NCBI RefSeq assembly: GCF_020073815.1
Contig: NZ_JAIQZJ010000011.1
Coordinates: 62,001 to 126,000 of the forward strand
DNA from: Nocardioides mangrovi
GTDB lineage: Bacteria; Actinomycetota; Actinomycetes; Propionibacteriales; Nocardioidaceae
Length of the DNA stretch: 64,000 nucleotides
Direction of reading: 5' to 3'
Both the position numbers and the translations under genes were made by a program. Positions within the stretch are counted from its first letter, which is position 1. Each line of letters opens with the position of its first letter. This document shows positions 28,553 through 37,173 of this stretch, in pieces. The notes beneath the pieces were generated by a model. The model saw nothing but the letters and a program-made list of their open reading frames with translations, was not told where the DNA came from and ran no database searches.

Positions 28553-28592
28553 CAGGATTCACCGGTGCACCGGTGAATCCTGCACCTCTCAG
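28543..28592. terminator. 50-bp near-perfect palindrome at a convergent junction
   Basis: From 28543 to 28592 the sequence is a palindrome with a single mismatched pair (28549 with 28586). The inner 36 bp (28550-28585) are perfect; its half is GTGCAGGATTCACCGGTG. It starts inside a family B repeat and ends over the stop codon of the leftward oxidoreductase gene. It can fold into a long hairpin in either transcript, so a bidirectional terminator is the simplest role. No T-run follows on either side. Confidence 0.7.
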
Positions 28593-30994
28593 CCGAGCGG
28601 CGCCCGCAGCGAGCAGCGGACGGCGTACCGCTCCCCCGCGACGTCGACCTGGAAGCCGCCACCCGCCAGCCAATCGGAGGTCACCGGGCCGTCGTGGCGC
28701 AGGTAGCCGAGACCCACGCACGAACCGACGGTCTCGCCCCAGGCGGCGCTGGTCACCTGACCGCACGGCACCCCGTCGCGCAGCAGCAGCTCGCCGCCCC
28801 AGAGCATCGGCTCCGGCGACTCGACCACCAGCGACACCAGACGCCGCCGCGGGCCGCCCGCGGCGAGCGCCGCGCGGTGCGCCTCGAGCGCGGACCGGCC
28901 GAGGAAGTCCTTCGTACCCGACAGGGCCGTGGCGAAGACCAGGCCGGCCTCGACCGGACCGTAGTCGGGGGTCAGCTCGCGGCCGAAGGCACGGAAGCCC
29001 TTCTCCAGCCGCAGCGACTCGATGGCGGAGTAGCCCGCGTCGGTCGCGCCCGCCGCGCTGATCGCGTCGTACGCCGCAGGCGCGTCCGCGACCGGGACCA
29101 TCAGCTCCCAGCCGAGCTCGCCGACGTAGGTCATCCGGGTGGCGCGCACCTCGACGCCCGCGACGGTCACGAGCCGGCTGGTGGCAAAGGGGAAGCCCTC
29201 CTCGGACCAGTCGTCCTCCGACAGCGACGCGAGCAGGTCGCGAGAGCGCGGCCCCATCACGCCGAGCACGGCATGGTCCTCGGTGACGTCCCGCGCCGGG
29301 ACGCCGTGCCGGGCGAGCCAGTCGAGGTCGCGGATGGTCGTCGCGGAGCTCGAGACGAGCAGGAACGAGTCCGCGGCCGTGCGCGTGACGGTCAGGTCGG
29401 CCTCGTAGGTGCCGCGACCGTTGAGGAAGGGCGTGTAGACGCAGTGGCCGACCGGCACGTCGACGTCCGCGGCGCACGCCCACTGGAGCCCGGCGACGGC
29501 GTCCGGGCCGGAGACGACGTACTTCGAGAAGGACGTCTGGTCGAAGACAGCGACGTCGGAGCGGGTGGCCCGCTGCTCGGCCGCCGACGCCGCCAGCCAC
29601 GCCGGCTTGCCCCAGGAGTAGTCGACGCTAGGGGCGAAGACGTTCGGGCGCTCCCAGCCCATCCGGGTGCCGAAGGCCGCGCCCCTGGCGGCCAGCCGGT
29701 CGTGCAGCGGCGAGGTGCGCTGCGGCCGCCCGGACTCCATCTCGCGGTTCGGCCACGGGACGGCGTAGTGGAGCCCGAGCACCTCGGACACGCGGGACCG
29801 CAACCACGCGTGGTCGCCGTGGAAGGGCGCGAAGCGGCGTACGTCGACCGCGACCAGGTCGTCCTGCGGTTCCCCCGCGACGATCCACTCCGCGAGCGCG
29901 CGCCCGGCGCCGCCGGCGGAGGCGATGCCGACCGAGTTGAAGCCCGCGCCGACGAAGTAGCCCGCGAGACCGGGGGCCTCGCCGAGCAGGAACTGGTTGT
30001 CGGGCGTGAAGGACTCGGGCCCGTTGTAGAACTTCCGGATGCCGGTCTCCTCCAGGGCGGGGATCCGGACCAGCGCCTGGTCCATCAGCACCGAGAAGTG
30101 CTCCCAGTCCTCGTCGAGGAGCTGGAACTCGAAGGGGTAGGGCAGGTCGTCGGGCGAGCGCCACGGCTTGGCCTCGGGCTCGAAGCCGCCGACGACCAGG
30201 CCGCCGGTCTCCTCCTTGAAGTAGGTCCAGCCGTCCGGGTCGCGCATGATCGGCAGGTCGGGGTGCGTGCCCGCGACCGTCTCGGTCACGACGTAGAAGT
30301 GCTCGGCCGAGTGCAGCGGCAGCGTGACGCCGACCAGGTCCCCGAGTGCTTTGGCCCACTGTCCGGCGCAGTTGACGACGACCTCGGCCTCGACGTCGCC
30401 GCGGTCGGTGCGTACGCCGGTGACCCGGCGACCGGCCGGCCCGTCGATGCCGTCGAAGCCGGTCACCCGCACCCGCTCGACGATCCGGGCGCCGCGCTGC
30501 CGGGCGCCCTTGGCCAGCGACTGGGTCACGTCGGAGGGGTTGACCTTGCCGTCGCCCGGCAGCCAGATCGCGCCGAGGAGGTCGTCGACCTGCATCGGCG
30601 GCCACAGCTCCTGGGCGCGCTCCGGGCCGATCAGCTCGCACGGCATGTCGTAGGCGACGGCGTTGGCAGCGGTCCGCCGCAGCTGCACCATGCGGTCCTC
30701 GGTCCGCGCGACGATCACCCCGCCCACGTTGCGGTAGCCGGTCGCGAGGCCGGTCTCGGCCTCGAGGGCGGCGTAGAGCTCCGCGGAGTACTGCACGAGA
30801 CGGGTGCCGCTCTCCGAGGCACGGAGCGGGCCCACCAGGCCGGCCGCGTGCCAGGTGGTGCCGCACGACAGCGTCCCCTGCTCGAGGAGCAGCACGTCGC
30901 TCCAGCCGAGCTTCGTCAGGTGGTAGGCCACCGACGCCCCGATGACACCTCCGCCGACGATCACGACCCGGGCGCGGGATGGGAGGTCAACCAC
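28589..30994 (-). CDS. FAD-dependent oxidoreductase with GcvT domain (dimethylglycine/sarcosine dehydrogenase-like)
   Basis: This protein of about 801 residues resembles dimethylglycine/sarcosine dehydrogenases. The FAD-binding motif VVIVGGGVIGASVAYHL is at the N-terminus, and CGTTWHAAGLVGPLR is typical of covalently flavinylated members. The C-terminal half is a GcvT/aminomethyltransferase fold (VAVFDQTSFSKYVVSGPDA, VGELGWELMVP, SLRLEKGFRAFGRELTPDYGP). It should oxidatively demethylate an N-methylated glycine-type substrate and pass the one-carbon unit to tetrahydrofolate. The GTG at 30994 is preferred because GGAGG lies 9 bases upstream; the ATG at 31003 directly abuts that GGAGG. It is last in a three-gene operon. 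Confidence 0.87.
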   Translation of the reverse strand: MVDLPSRARVVIVGGGVIGASVAYHLTKLGWSDVLLLEQGTLSCGTTWHAAGLVGPLRASESGTRLVQYSAELYAALEAETGLATGYRNVGGVIVARTEDRMVQLRRTAANAVAYDMPCELIGPERAQELWPPMQVDDLLGAIWLPGDGKVNPSDVTQSLAKGARQRGARIVERVRVTGFDGIDGPAGRRVTGVRTDRGDVEAEVVVNCAGQWAKALGDLVGVTLPLHSAEHFYVVTETVAGTHPDLPIMRDPDGWTYFKEETGGLVVGGFEPEAKPWRSPDDLPYPFEFQLLDEDWEHFSVLMDQALVRIPALEETGIRKFYNGPESFTPDNQFLLGEAPGLAGYFVGAGFNSVGIASAGGAGRALAEWIVAGEPQDDLVAVDVRRFAPFHGDHAWLRSRVSEVLGLHYAVPWPNREMESGRPQRTSPLHDRLAARGAAFGTRMGWERPNVFAPSVDYSWGKPAWLAASAAEQRATRSDVAVFDQTSFSKYVVSGPDAVAGLQWACAADVDVPVGHCVYTPFLNGRGTYEADLTVTRTAADSFLLVSSSATTIRDLDWLARHGVPARDVTEDHAVLGVMGPRSRDLLASLSEDDWSEEGFPFATSRLVTVAGVEVRATRMTYVGELGWELMVPVADAPAAYDAISAAGATDAGYSAIESLRLEKGFRAFGRELTPDYGPVEAGLVFATALSGTKDFLGRSALEAHRAALAAGGPRRRLVSLVVESPEPMLWGGELLLRDGVPCGQVTSAAWGETVGSCVGLGYLRHDGPVTSDWLAGGGFQVDVAGERYAVRCSLRAPLG

Positions 30995-31901
30995 GAGCCA
31001 CATCCTCCAGGAGCGAGGTGAACACCGGGCCACGGAAGGTCGCCACGGCCTTCTCGAACCGCTCCATGCCCCAGCCGTGGAAGTCGTAGTCGATCGGGCT
31101 GGCGGCGGCCTGGATGAAGCCCCAGAGCGACCATCCGTACTCGCTGACCGCCATCTGCAACCGTACGCGTGCGAGGTCGGCCGCGCTCGGCGAGCCGTAG
31201 TAGGCCTCGACGTACGCCTCGACCTGCTCCGGTGTCAGGTCGCACTCGGTCGCGGTGTTGCCGAGCTCGAAGGTGGCCTCGTTGTTGCCGGAGTACTCGT
31301 AGTCGATCAGGTGGCAGGCCTCGCCGTCGTCGATGAAGTTGGCGGCCAGGAGGTCGTTGTTGCAGGGCACGGTCGGGCGCGCAGCCACCGCGAGGGCGCG
31401 CCGCGCGGCTGCCCACGAGTCGGCGTGGTCGTCGTACGTGGAAGGCAGGGCGTAGCCCTCCCGCCTGACGGTCGCGAGGTACGCCGCCTGTCGCGCGAAC
31501 ATGTCGAAGTCGCCGGTGAACCGCGGGCCGGCGTGCAGCCGTCGGGTCGCATCGGCCGCGCGGGCCAGGATCCCGGGGTCCGCGAAGTCGCCGTTGGCCA
31601 GCGCCGTGCCCGGCAGGAAGCCGATGACCAGCATCGCCAGCTCAGGGCGGTACTCGACGACCTCGGCCCCCACCCCCGCGTCGTACGCCGCGGCGGTGTT
31701 GGCCGCCTCGGCGTCACGGTCGATGCCGAGCAGGCTCGCGTCACCCTTCGACCAGCGCACGACCAGCTCGAGGCCGTCGTCGCACACCACGTGGAAGTTG
31801 CGGTTGGTCAGTCCGCCGGGCAGGTCGCCGACCCGCCAGGACCGCCCCGCCAGGCAGGCGAGGCGGTCCAGGGGCGGATCTGCCGCGGAGGCGTCGGTCA
31901 A
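30987..31901 (-). CDS. Choline/ethanolamine kinase-like phosphotransferase
   Basis: This 304-residue protein kinase-like fold is of the choline kinase type. It has GGLTNRNFHVV (nucleotide loop), CNNDLLAANFI (Brenner motif, with Asn where His is usual) and LIDYEYSGNNEATFELGN (metal-binding Asp, a choline-kinase hallmark). It is likely to phosphorylate ethanolamine, choline or a related amino alcohol. The TTG at 31901 starts MTDASAADPPL. The gene follows the permease by 6 bases and overlaps the oxidoreductase start, so it is mid-operon. Confidence 0.82.
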   Translation of the reverse strand: MTDASAADPPLDRLACLAGRSWRVGDLPGGLTNRNFHVVCDDGLELVVRWSKGDASLLGIDRDAEAANTAAAYDAGVGAEVVEYRPELAMLVIGFLPGTALANGDFADPGILARAADATRRLHAGPRFTGDFDMFARQAAYLATVRREGYALPSTYDDHADSWAAARRALAVAARPTVPCNNDLLAANFIDDGEACHLIDYEYSGNNEATFELGNTATECDLTPEQVEAYVEAYYGSPSAADLARVRLQMAVSEYGWSLWGFIQAAASPIDYDFHGWGMERFEKAVATFRGPVFTSLLEDVARG

Positions 31902-31907
31902 ACCGGG

Positions 31908-33479
31908 TCAGTCGTCGAACGCGTCGACGACGGCCTGGTCGATCGTCTGGACGGGACCGGTGAACCAGTTCCGCGCCGACACCGCCCACCAGATCGCGAG
32001 CAGCACGAGCACGCCGACGGTCATGACCGGTGCGTAGTTGACGCTCGCCCAGTCGAACTCGTCGCGCCAGGGCGCTCCGAACGGGGTGGTCGGCATCATC
32101 AGCATGACGCCGACGATGATGATCTCCACGACCGCGATCGGGTTCATCCACTTGTACTTGCTGCCGTTGTTCCAGCTGCCGACCTCGAAGCTGTCGCCGG
32201 CGCGCCAGCGCAGGAAGATCGGGATCGCGAAGGAGAAGTAGAGACCGATCACGGACACCGAGGTCACCGCGTAGAACGCGGTCGGGATGCCGTTGACGGA
32301 CTTCAGGGCCGGCAGGGTGATGATGCCGCCGACCACGGCCGCGCAGATCACCGCGTTGGCGGGCGTCCGGCTGGCGTTGACCTTGGACCACAGCTGCGAG
32401 CCCGGCACCGCCTTGTCGCGGCTGAAGGCGAACATCATCCGCGAGGTCGAGGTCAGGCACGCGGTCGCGCAGAAGAGCTGGGCGCAGGCGGAGATGAAGA
32501 GCAGCGTGCCCGCCCAGTTGGCGCCGAGCGAGGCGTCGAACACGTAGGCCACACCGCCGGCTGGGATGCTGGCGTAGTCGGGCTGTCCGTCGACCTGCGG
32601 GATCGCGAAGGTCACCGCGAGCAGCAGGACGTAGCCGCCGACGGCCGAGTAGAAGATGGACTGCCAGATGCCCCGCGCGGCCGTCCTGGCCGCACCCTGG
32701 GTCTCCTCCGAGAGGTGCACGGACGCGTCGAACCCGGTGATCGTGTACTGGGTCAGGATGAAGCCGAACGGGATGATCACGAACCAGAAGGCCGCGCCAC
32801 TGGTCGACCCGCCGTCCCACCCGGATCCGTTGAACTTGTCGGTGAAGACCTGGGAGAGACTCAGGTGCTGGTCCGGCACGAAGATCAGCACCAGGATCAG
32901 CACCGACGCGCCGACGACGTGCCACCACACCGAGACGTTGTTGATGATGGCCAGCAGGTGGCTGGAGAAGATGTTGATCAGGGTGATGAGCGCCAGGATC
33001 ATGATGAAGAAGACGAAGATCCGGTTGAGCGAGAAGGTGTCGTACCAACCCCACTCGAGGAACGTCAGCTCGAAGAAGGTCGCGCACCCGTAGGCCACCG
33101 ACGCGGTGACCGCCACGAGGCCGATCAGGTTCAGCCAGCCGGTGAAGAAGCCGGCGCGGGCGCCACCCAGCTTGGACGCCCAGTAGTAGATGCCGCCCGA
33201 GGTGGGCATCGCGGAGACCAGCTCCGACATGCAGAAGCCGATGATCAGGATGAAGACCGAGATGATCGGCCACGACCACGAGATCGAGATCGGGCCGCCG
33301 TTGCCGATGCCGGCGCCGTACGTCGTGAGACAGCCGGCCAGGATCGAGATGATCGAGAACGAGATCGCGAAGTTCGAGAAGCCGGACCAGGATCGGGAGA
33401 GCTCCTGCTTGTAGCCGAGCTTGGCGAGATGGGCTTCGTCCTCGCTGAGCGTCGCCACGGGCTCGTGTGCTTCGGGCAT
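31908..33479 (-). CDS. APC-family amino acid/amine permease
   Basis: This 523-residue permease has about 12 hydrophobic segments. It opens with ATLSEDEAHLAKLGYKQELSRSWSGFSNFAISFSIISI, a signature of the GABA/amino-acid/choline (ACT) branch of the APC superfamily. Further motifs are MPTSGGIYYWASKLGG and GFDASVHLSEETQGAARTAARGIW. The ATG at 33479 follows GGAAGG on this strand. It is first in the leftward operon and divergent from a GntR regulator. An amine or ethanolamine-type substrate fits the gene set. Confidence 0.88.
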   Translation of the reverse strand: MPEAHEPVATLSEDEAHLAKLGYKQELSRSWSGFSNFAISFSIISILAGCLTTYGAGIGNGGPISISWSWPIISVFILIIGFCMSELVSAMPTSGGIYYWASKLGGARAGFFTGWLNLIGLVAVTASVAYGCATFFELTFLEWGWYDTFSLNRIFVFFIMILALITLINIFSSHLLAIINNVSVWWHVVGASVLILVLIFVPDQHLSLSQVFTDKFNGSGWDGGSTSGAAFWFVIIPFGFILTQYTITGFDASVHLSEETQGAARTAARGIWQSIFYSAVGGYVLLLAVTFAIPQVDGQPDYASIPAGGVAYVFDASLGANWAGTLLFISACAQLFCATACLTSTSRMMFAFSRDKAVPGSQLWSKVNASRTPANAVICAAVVGGIITLPALKSVNGIPTAFYAVTSVSVIGLYFSFAIPIFLRWRAGDSFEVGSWNNGSKYKWMNPIAVVEIIIVGVMLMMPTTPFGAPWRDEFDWASVNYAPVMTVGVLVLLAIWWAVSARNWFTGPVQTIDQAVVDAFDD

Positions 33480-33564
33480 GACACACCTTCCGGGGGTGGG
33501 TTCGTGCGAATGTGAACCGGACGCTAGACCCGGCCCGATTGGGGTGTAAATACATCTAAGTAAA

Positions 33565-33586
33565 AATGGTATGAACTCAGACCATT
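33565..33586. promoter_or_regulatory. Candidate GntR/FadR operator in the divergent promoter
   Basis: AATGGT-N10-ACCATT forms 6-bp arms inside an AT-rich island (33548-33590) that stands out from the high-GC surroundings. The 160-bp gap 33480-33639 drives the APC-permease operon leftward and the GntR/GS operon rightward. TGGT/ACCA half-sites are typical for the FadR subfamily of GntR regulators, to which the adjacent gene belongs, though their usual spacing is shorter. Confidence 0.5.
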
Positions 33587-33639
33587 GACCTTGCGCCACG
33601 CATTGACTCCGTAGCCGCCGACGACGAAGGATTGATCCC

Positions 33640-34374
33640 GTGACCGCTTCCCCGCAGGACCACCTGCCGGAGGCGGTGCTGCGCCCGGTGCGCAGCCACC
33701 ACGCCTTCGAGGCCTGCGTCGAGCAGCTCGCCACGGCCATCCGGCTCGGCGTCTACCCGCTCGGCAGCACGCTGCCTCCCGAGCGCGATCTCGCGGCGAT
33801 CCTGCGCGTCTCCCGGGCCACCCTGCGCGAGGCCATGGCGGCGCTCCGGGAGGCCGGACTGGTCGAGACCAGGCGCGGCCGCGGGGGCGGCACCGTCGTC
33901 ACGCTCAAGCCGCGTACGCCGTCCGCGCGGGCCGCCGCCCGGATCTCGCCGGAGCGGCGTGAGGCCTGGCTCGACGCGCTGGAGTTCCGGCGGATCGTCG
34001 AACCCGGCGCGGCGTACCTCGCCGCTGGTGCGACGCTCGACGACGAGCAGCGACAGCGGCTCGAGAGGGCGCACGCCGAGGTGCGCGCGGCACGGAAGCC
34101 AGCCGAGCACCGGCAGGCCGACTCGCGCTTCCACCTCACCGTGGGCGCTCTCACGGGCTCCCCGCGGACGCTCGAGGCGGTGACGTCGGTCCAGGCCACG
34201 CTCCACGAGATGCTGCTGGCGATCCCGGTGCTCGAGACCAACATCAGCCACTCCGACCGCCAGCACGCCGCGCTGGTCAAGGCGATCCTCGCCGGCCACC
34301 CGGCACGAGCCCGGGTCGTGATGGAAGAACACTGCGACGACACAGCCGCGCTCCTGCGTGGCCTGGTCGGTTAG
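33640..34374 (+). CDS. GntR-family (FadR subfamily) regulator
   Basis: This 244-residue regulator has a winged helix-turn-helix domain at residues 30-90 (LGSTLPPERDLAAILRVSRATLREAMAALREAGLVETRRGRGGG). An all-helical FCD ligand-binding domain follows (LDALEFRRIVEPGAAYLA, ADSRFHLTVGALTGSPRT, HAALVKAILAGHPARARVVMEEH), with His residues suited to metal or acid binding. The GTG at 33640 has GAAGG nine bases upstream. The stop overlaps the ribosome-binding site of the ligase gene. It probably controls both divergent operons in response to a pathway amine or product. Confidence 0.9.
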   Translation: MTASPQDHLPEAVLRPVRSHHAFEACVEQLATAIRLGVYPLGSTLPPERDLAAILRVSRATLREAMAALREAGLVETRRGRGGGTVVTLKPRTPSARAAARISPERREAWLDALEFRRIVEPGAAYLAAGATLDDEQRQRLERAHAEVRAARKPAEHRQADSRFHLTVGALTGSPRTLEAVTSVQATLHEMLLAIPVLETNISHSDRQHAALVKAILAGHPARARVVMEEHCDDTAALLRGLVG

Positions 34375-34381
34375 GAGACCC

Positions 34382-35746
34382 ATGACCGAGCTGCGCAACG
34401 ACCGGCACCACACGATGCAGGGCCTGCTGGACCTGATCCAGTCGGGCGACATCGACACCGTGGTGGTGGCGTTCACGGACATGCAGGGACGGCTGCAGGG
34501 CAAGCGCCTGCACGCCCGGTACTTCGCCGACGTGGTCGTCGGGCACGGCACCGAGGGCTGCAACTACCTGCTCGCGGTCGACGTCGACATGAACACCGTC
34601 GACGGCTACGCCATCTCCTCGTGGGAGAAGGGCTACGGCGACATGGAGTTCGTCCTCGACGAGCGCACCATCCGCCGGCTGAGCCACCTCCCGGCGACCG
34701 CGATGGTGCAGTGCGACCTGGTCTGGCCGGACGGCTCGCCCGTCGTCCAGTCGCCGCGGGCGATCCTCCAGCGCCAGCTCGACCGGGTCGCCGAGCGAGG
34801 CTGCGTCGCGCTGTCGGGCACCGAGCTGGAGTTCATCGCGTTCGACACGACGTACGAGGCGGCGCACGACGCGGCCTACCGGGGGCTGACGCCGGTGAAC
34901 CAGTACAACGTCGACTACTCGATCCTCGGCACCACCCGGGTCGAGCCGCTGCTCCGCGCGATCCGCAACACCATGTACGACGCCGGTCTGGACGTCGAGG
35001 GCGCCAAGGGCGAGTGCAACTTCGGGCAGCACGAGATCGGCTTCCTCTACGCCGACGCGCTGACCACCGCCGACAACCACGTCGTCTACAAGACCGTGGC
35101 CAAGGAGATCGCGGCCGAGCAGGGCAAGGCGATCACCTTCATGGCGAAGTACAACCAGCGCGAGGGCAGCTCGTGCCACATCCATCTCTCGCTGCGCGGC
35201 GACGACGGCGACCTCGTCTTCTGGAAGGACGGCGCCCGCACCCCGCTCTACGACCACTTCGTCGCCGGGATCCTCGCGACGGCCGTCGACTTCACGCTGC
35301 TCTACGCGCCGAACATCAACTCCTACAAGCGGTTCGCCGACGGCTCGTTCGCGCCGACCACGATCGCGTGGGGCGAGGACAACCGCACCTGCGCCGTCCG
35401 GCTGGTCGGCCACGGCGCGGGTGCGCGGCTGGAGAACCGCATCCCGGGCGCGGACGTCAACCCCTACCTCGCGACCGCCGCGATGCTCGCCGGTGGCCTC
35501 TACGGCATCGAGCACGAGCTGCCGCTCGAGGACGCGCTCGTCGGCAACGCCTACCACTCCGGCAAGCCCAAGGTGCCCGCCACCATGGCCGCCGCGAGGG
35601 AGGCGTTCGCCGGCTCGGCGATCGCCCGGGCCGCCTTCGGCGACGAGGTCGTCGACCACTACGCCAACATGGCCGACGTCGAGCTCGCGGCGTACAACGC
35701 CGCGGTCACCGACTGGGAGCTCTTCCGCGGATTCGAGAGGCTGTAA
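34382..35746 (+). CDS. GlnA3/GlnA4-type gamma-glutamyl ligase (glutamine synthetase family)
   Basis: This 454-residue GS-family ligase has all catalytic landmarks: GTELEFIAFD, EGAKGECNFGQHEIGF, EGSSCHIHLSL, NINSYKRFADGSFAPTTIAWGEDNRTCAVRL and NPYLATAAML. The N-terminus (DTVVVAFTDMQGRLQGKRL) differs from that of the housekeeping enzyme. Streptomyces GlnA4 glutamylates ethanolamine and GlnA3 glutamylates polyamines. Here an aldehyde dehydrogenase, a reductase and a gamma-glutamyl hydrolase follow directly, which matches that logic. AGGAG at 34373-34377 decides the ATG at 34382. The exact amine is an inference. Confidence 0.88.
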   Translation: MTELRNDRHHTMQGLLDLIQSGDIDTVVVAFTDMQGRLQGKRLHARYFADVVVGHGTEGCNYLLAVDVDMNTVDGYAISSWEKGYGDMEFVLDERTIRRLSHLPATAMVQCDLVWPDGSPVVQSPRAILQRQLDRVAERGCVALSGTELEFIAFDTTYEAAHDAAYRGLTPVNQYNVDYSILGTTRVEPLLRAIRNTMYDAGLDVEGAKGECNFGQHEIGFLYADALTTADNHVVYKTVAKEIAAEQGKAITFMAKYNQREGSSCHIHLSLRGDDGDLVFWKDGARTPLYDHFVAGILATAVDFTLLYAPNINSYKRFADGSFAPTTIAWGEDNRTCAVRLVGHGAGARLENRIPGADVNPYLATAAMLAGGLYGIEHELPLEDALVGNAYHSGKPKVPATMAAAREAFAGSAIARAAFGDEVVDHYANMADVELAAYNAAVTDWELFRGFERL

Positions 35747-37108
35747 GTGACCGACACGTACACCGTCGTCAACCCGGCGACCGCCACTCCCCTGACCGAG
35801 GTACACCTCGCGTCGGTCGCCGAGGCGGACGCCGCGATCGAGGCCGCGCACGCGGCGTTCCCCGCCTGGCGGACGATGCCGCCCGGCGAGCGGGCCACGC
35901 TGCTGCGCCGCTTCGCCGCGGTCGTCGACGCGCACGTCGACGAGCTCGCCGAGATCGAGGTCCGCAACGCCGGGCACACGTGGGGCAACGCACGCTGGGA
36001 GGCCGGCAACGTCCGCGACTGCCTCAACTACTACGCCGGGGCGCCCGAGCGGCTCTTCGGCCGTCAGATCCCGGTGCCCGGCGGCGTGGACGTCACCTTC
36101 CACGAGCCGCTGGGCGTGGCCGGCATCATCGTGCCCTGGAACTTCCCGATGCCGATCGCCGGTTGGGGCTTCGCGCCCGCGCTGGCGGCGGGCAACACGG
36201 TCGTGCTCAAGCCCGCCGAGCTGACCCCGCTCACGGCGGTCCGGCTCGGCGAGCTCGCGCTCGAGGCGGGCCTGGCCGAGCACGTCCTCACCGTGATCCC
36301 CGGCGCCGGCCCGGTGGTCGGCGAGCGCTTCGTCACCCACCCGCTGGTGCGCAAGGTCTGCTTCACCGGCTCGACCGCGGTCGGCAAGCGGATCATGGCG
36401 GGCTGCGCCGAGCAGGTGAAGCGGGTGACCCTCGAGCTCGGCGGGAAGTCGGCCAACATCGTCTTCGCCGACACCGACCTGGCGGCGGCCGCCGCGGCCG
36501 CGCCGGGAGCAGTCTTCGACAACGCCGGCCAGGACTGCTGCGCCCGCTCGCGGATCCTGGTCGAGAGGTCGGCGTACGACGAGTTCATGACGCTGCTCCA
36601 GCCCGCGGTCGAGGCGTTCCGGGTCGCCGCGCCGGAGGGCGACGAGGCCGCCGAGATGGGGCCGCTGATCTCGGCCGCGCAGCAGGCGCGGGTCCAGGGC
36701 TACCTCGGTGAGAGCGAGGTCGCGTTCCGTGGCTCGACGCCTGGCGGCGACGGCTTCTGGGTGCCGCCGACCGTGGTGACCGTGGACGACCCGGGTGCGC
36801 GGATCTGGCGCGAGGAGGTCTTCGGCCCGGTCACCGCCGTGATGCCCTTCGACGACGAGGCCGATGCGATCGCGAAGGCCAACGACACCGAGTACGGCCT
36901 GTCCGGCTCGATCTTCACCAGCGACCTGGGCCGCGGCCTCCGCGTCGCCCGCGCCGTCGAGGCCGGCAACCTGTCGGTCAACTCGCACTCGTCGGTCCGC
37001 TACTGGACCCCGTTCGGCGGCTACAAGCAGTCCGGCCTCGGCCGGGAGCTCGGTCCGGACGCCCCGATGGCGTTCACCGAGGAGAAGAACGTCTTCATCG
37101 CCCACTAG
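35747..37108 (+). CDS. Aldehyde dehydrogenase
   Basis: This 453-residue NAD(P)+-dependent aldehyde dehydrogenase has the cofactor segment VPWNFPMPIAGWGFAPALAAGNTVVLKPAE, the general-base Glu in LELGGKSANIV and the catalytic Cys in GQDCCARSR. The C-terminus GGYKQSGLGRELG is normal. The GTG start directly follows the TAA of the ligase gene. In the proposed pathway it would oxidise a gamma-glutamylated aldehyde to the acid. N-terminal residues before TYTVVNPATA are few, so the protein is slightly short. Confidence 0.92.
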   Translation: MTDTYTVVNPATATPLTEVHLASVAEADAAIEAAHAAFPAWRTMPPGERATLLRRFAAVVDAHVDELAEIEVRNAGHTWGNARWEAGNVRDCLNYYAGAPERLFGRQIPVPGGVDVTFHEPLGVAGIIVPWNFPMPIAGWGFAPALAAGNTVVLKPAELTPLTAVRLGELALEAGLAEHVLTVIPGAGPVVGERFVTHPLVRKVCFTGSTAVGKRIMAGCAEQVKRVTLELGGKSANIVFADTDLAAAAAAAPGAVFDNAGQDCCARSRILVERSAYDEFMTLLQPAVEAFRVAAPEGDEAAEMGPLISAAQQARVQGYLGESEVAFRGSTPGGDGFWVPPTVVTVDDPGARIWREEVFGPVTAVMPFDDEADAIAKANDTEYGLSGSIFTSDLGRGLRVARAVEAGNLSVNSHSSVRYWTPFGGYKQSGLGRELGPDAPMAFTEEKNVFIAH

Positions 37109-37110
37109 AC

Positions 37111-37155
37111 GGTGGTTGAGGTCGAGGAGCGCAAGCGACGAGCCTCGAAACCACC
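37111..37155. repeat. REP-like hairpin element within the amine operon
   Basis: GGTGGTT (37111-37117) and TCGAGG (37122-37127) pair with CCTCGA (37143-37148) and AACCACC (37149-37155). The left side has a 4-base GAGG insertion and the loop is AGCGCAAGCGACGAG. I associate this sequence with a very abundant repeat in Nocardioidaceae genomes, from memory. It sits between two co-directional genes and may attenuate or process the operon transcript. Confidence 0.75.
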
Positions 37156-37173
37156 CCACGAAAGGAACATCAC

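Noticed and set aside
37111-37155. REP-like hairpin as an intrinsic terminator ending the ligase/aldehyde dehydrogenase operon
   Set aside because: No T-run follows, and the downstream SDR and hydrolase genes fit the same pathway, so full termination is unlikely.
34277-37159. Very long minus-strand open frames antisense to the amine operon (and similar ones elsewhere)
   Set aside because: High GC suppresses stops in all frames. The predicted peptides are Arg/Gly/Val-rich without motifs, and the sense strand encodes clear enzymes.
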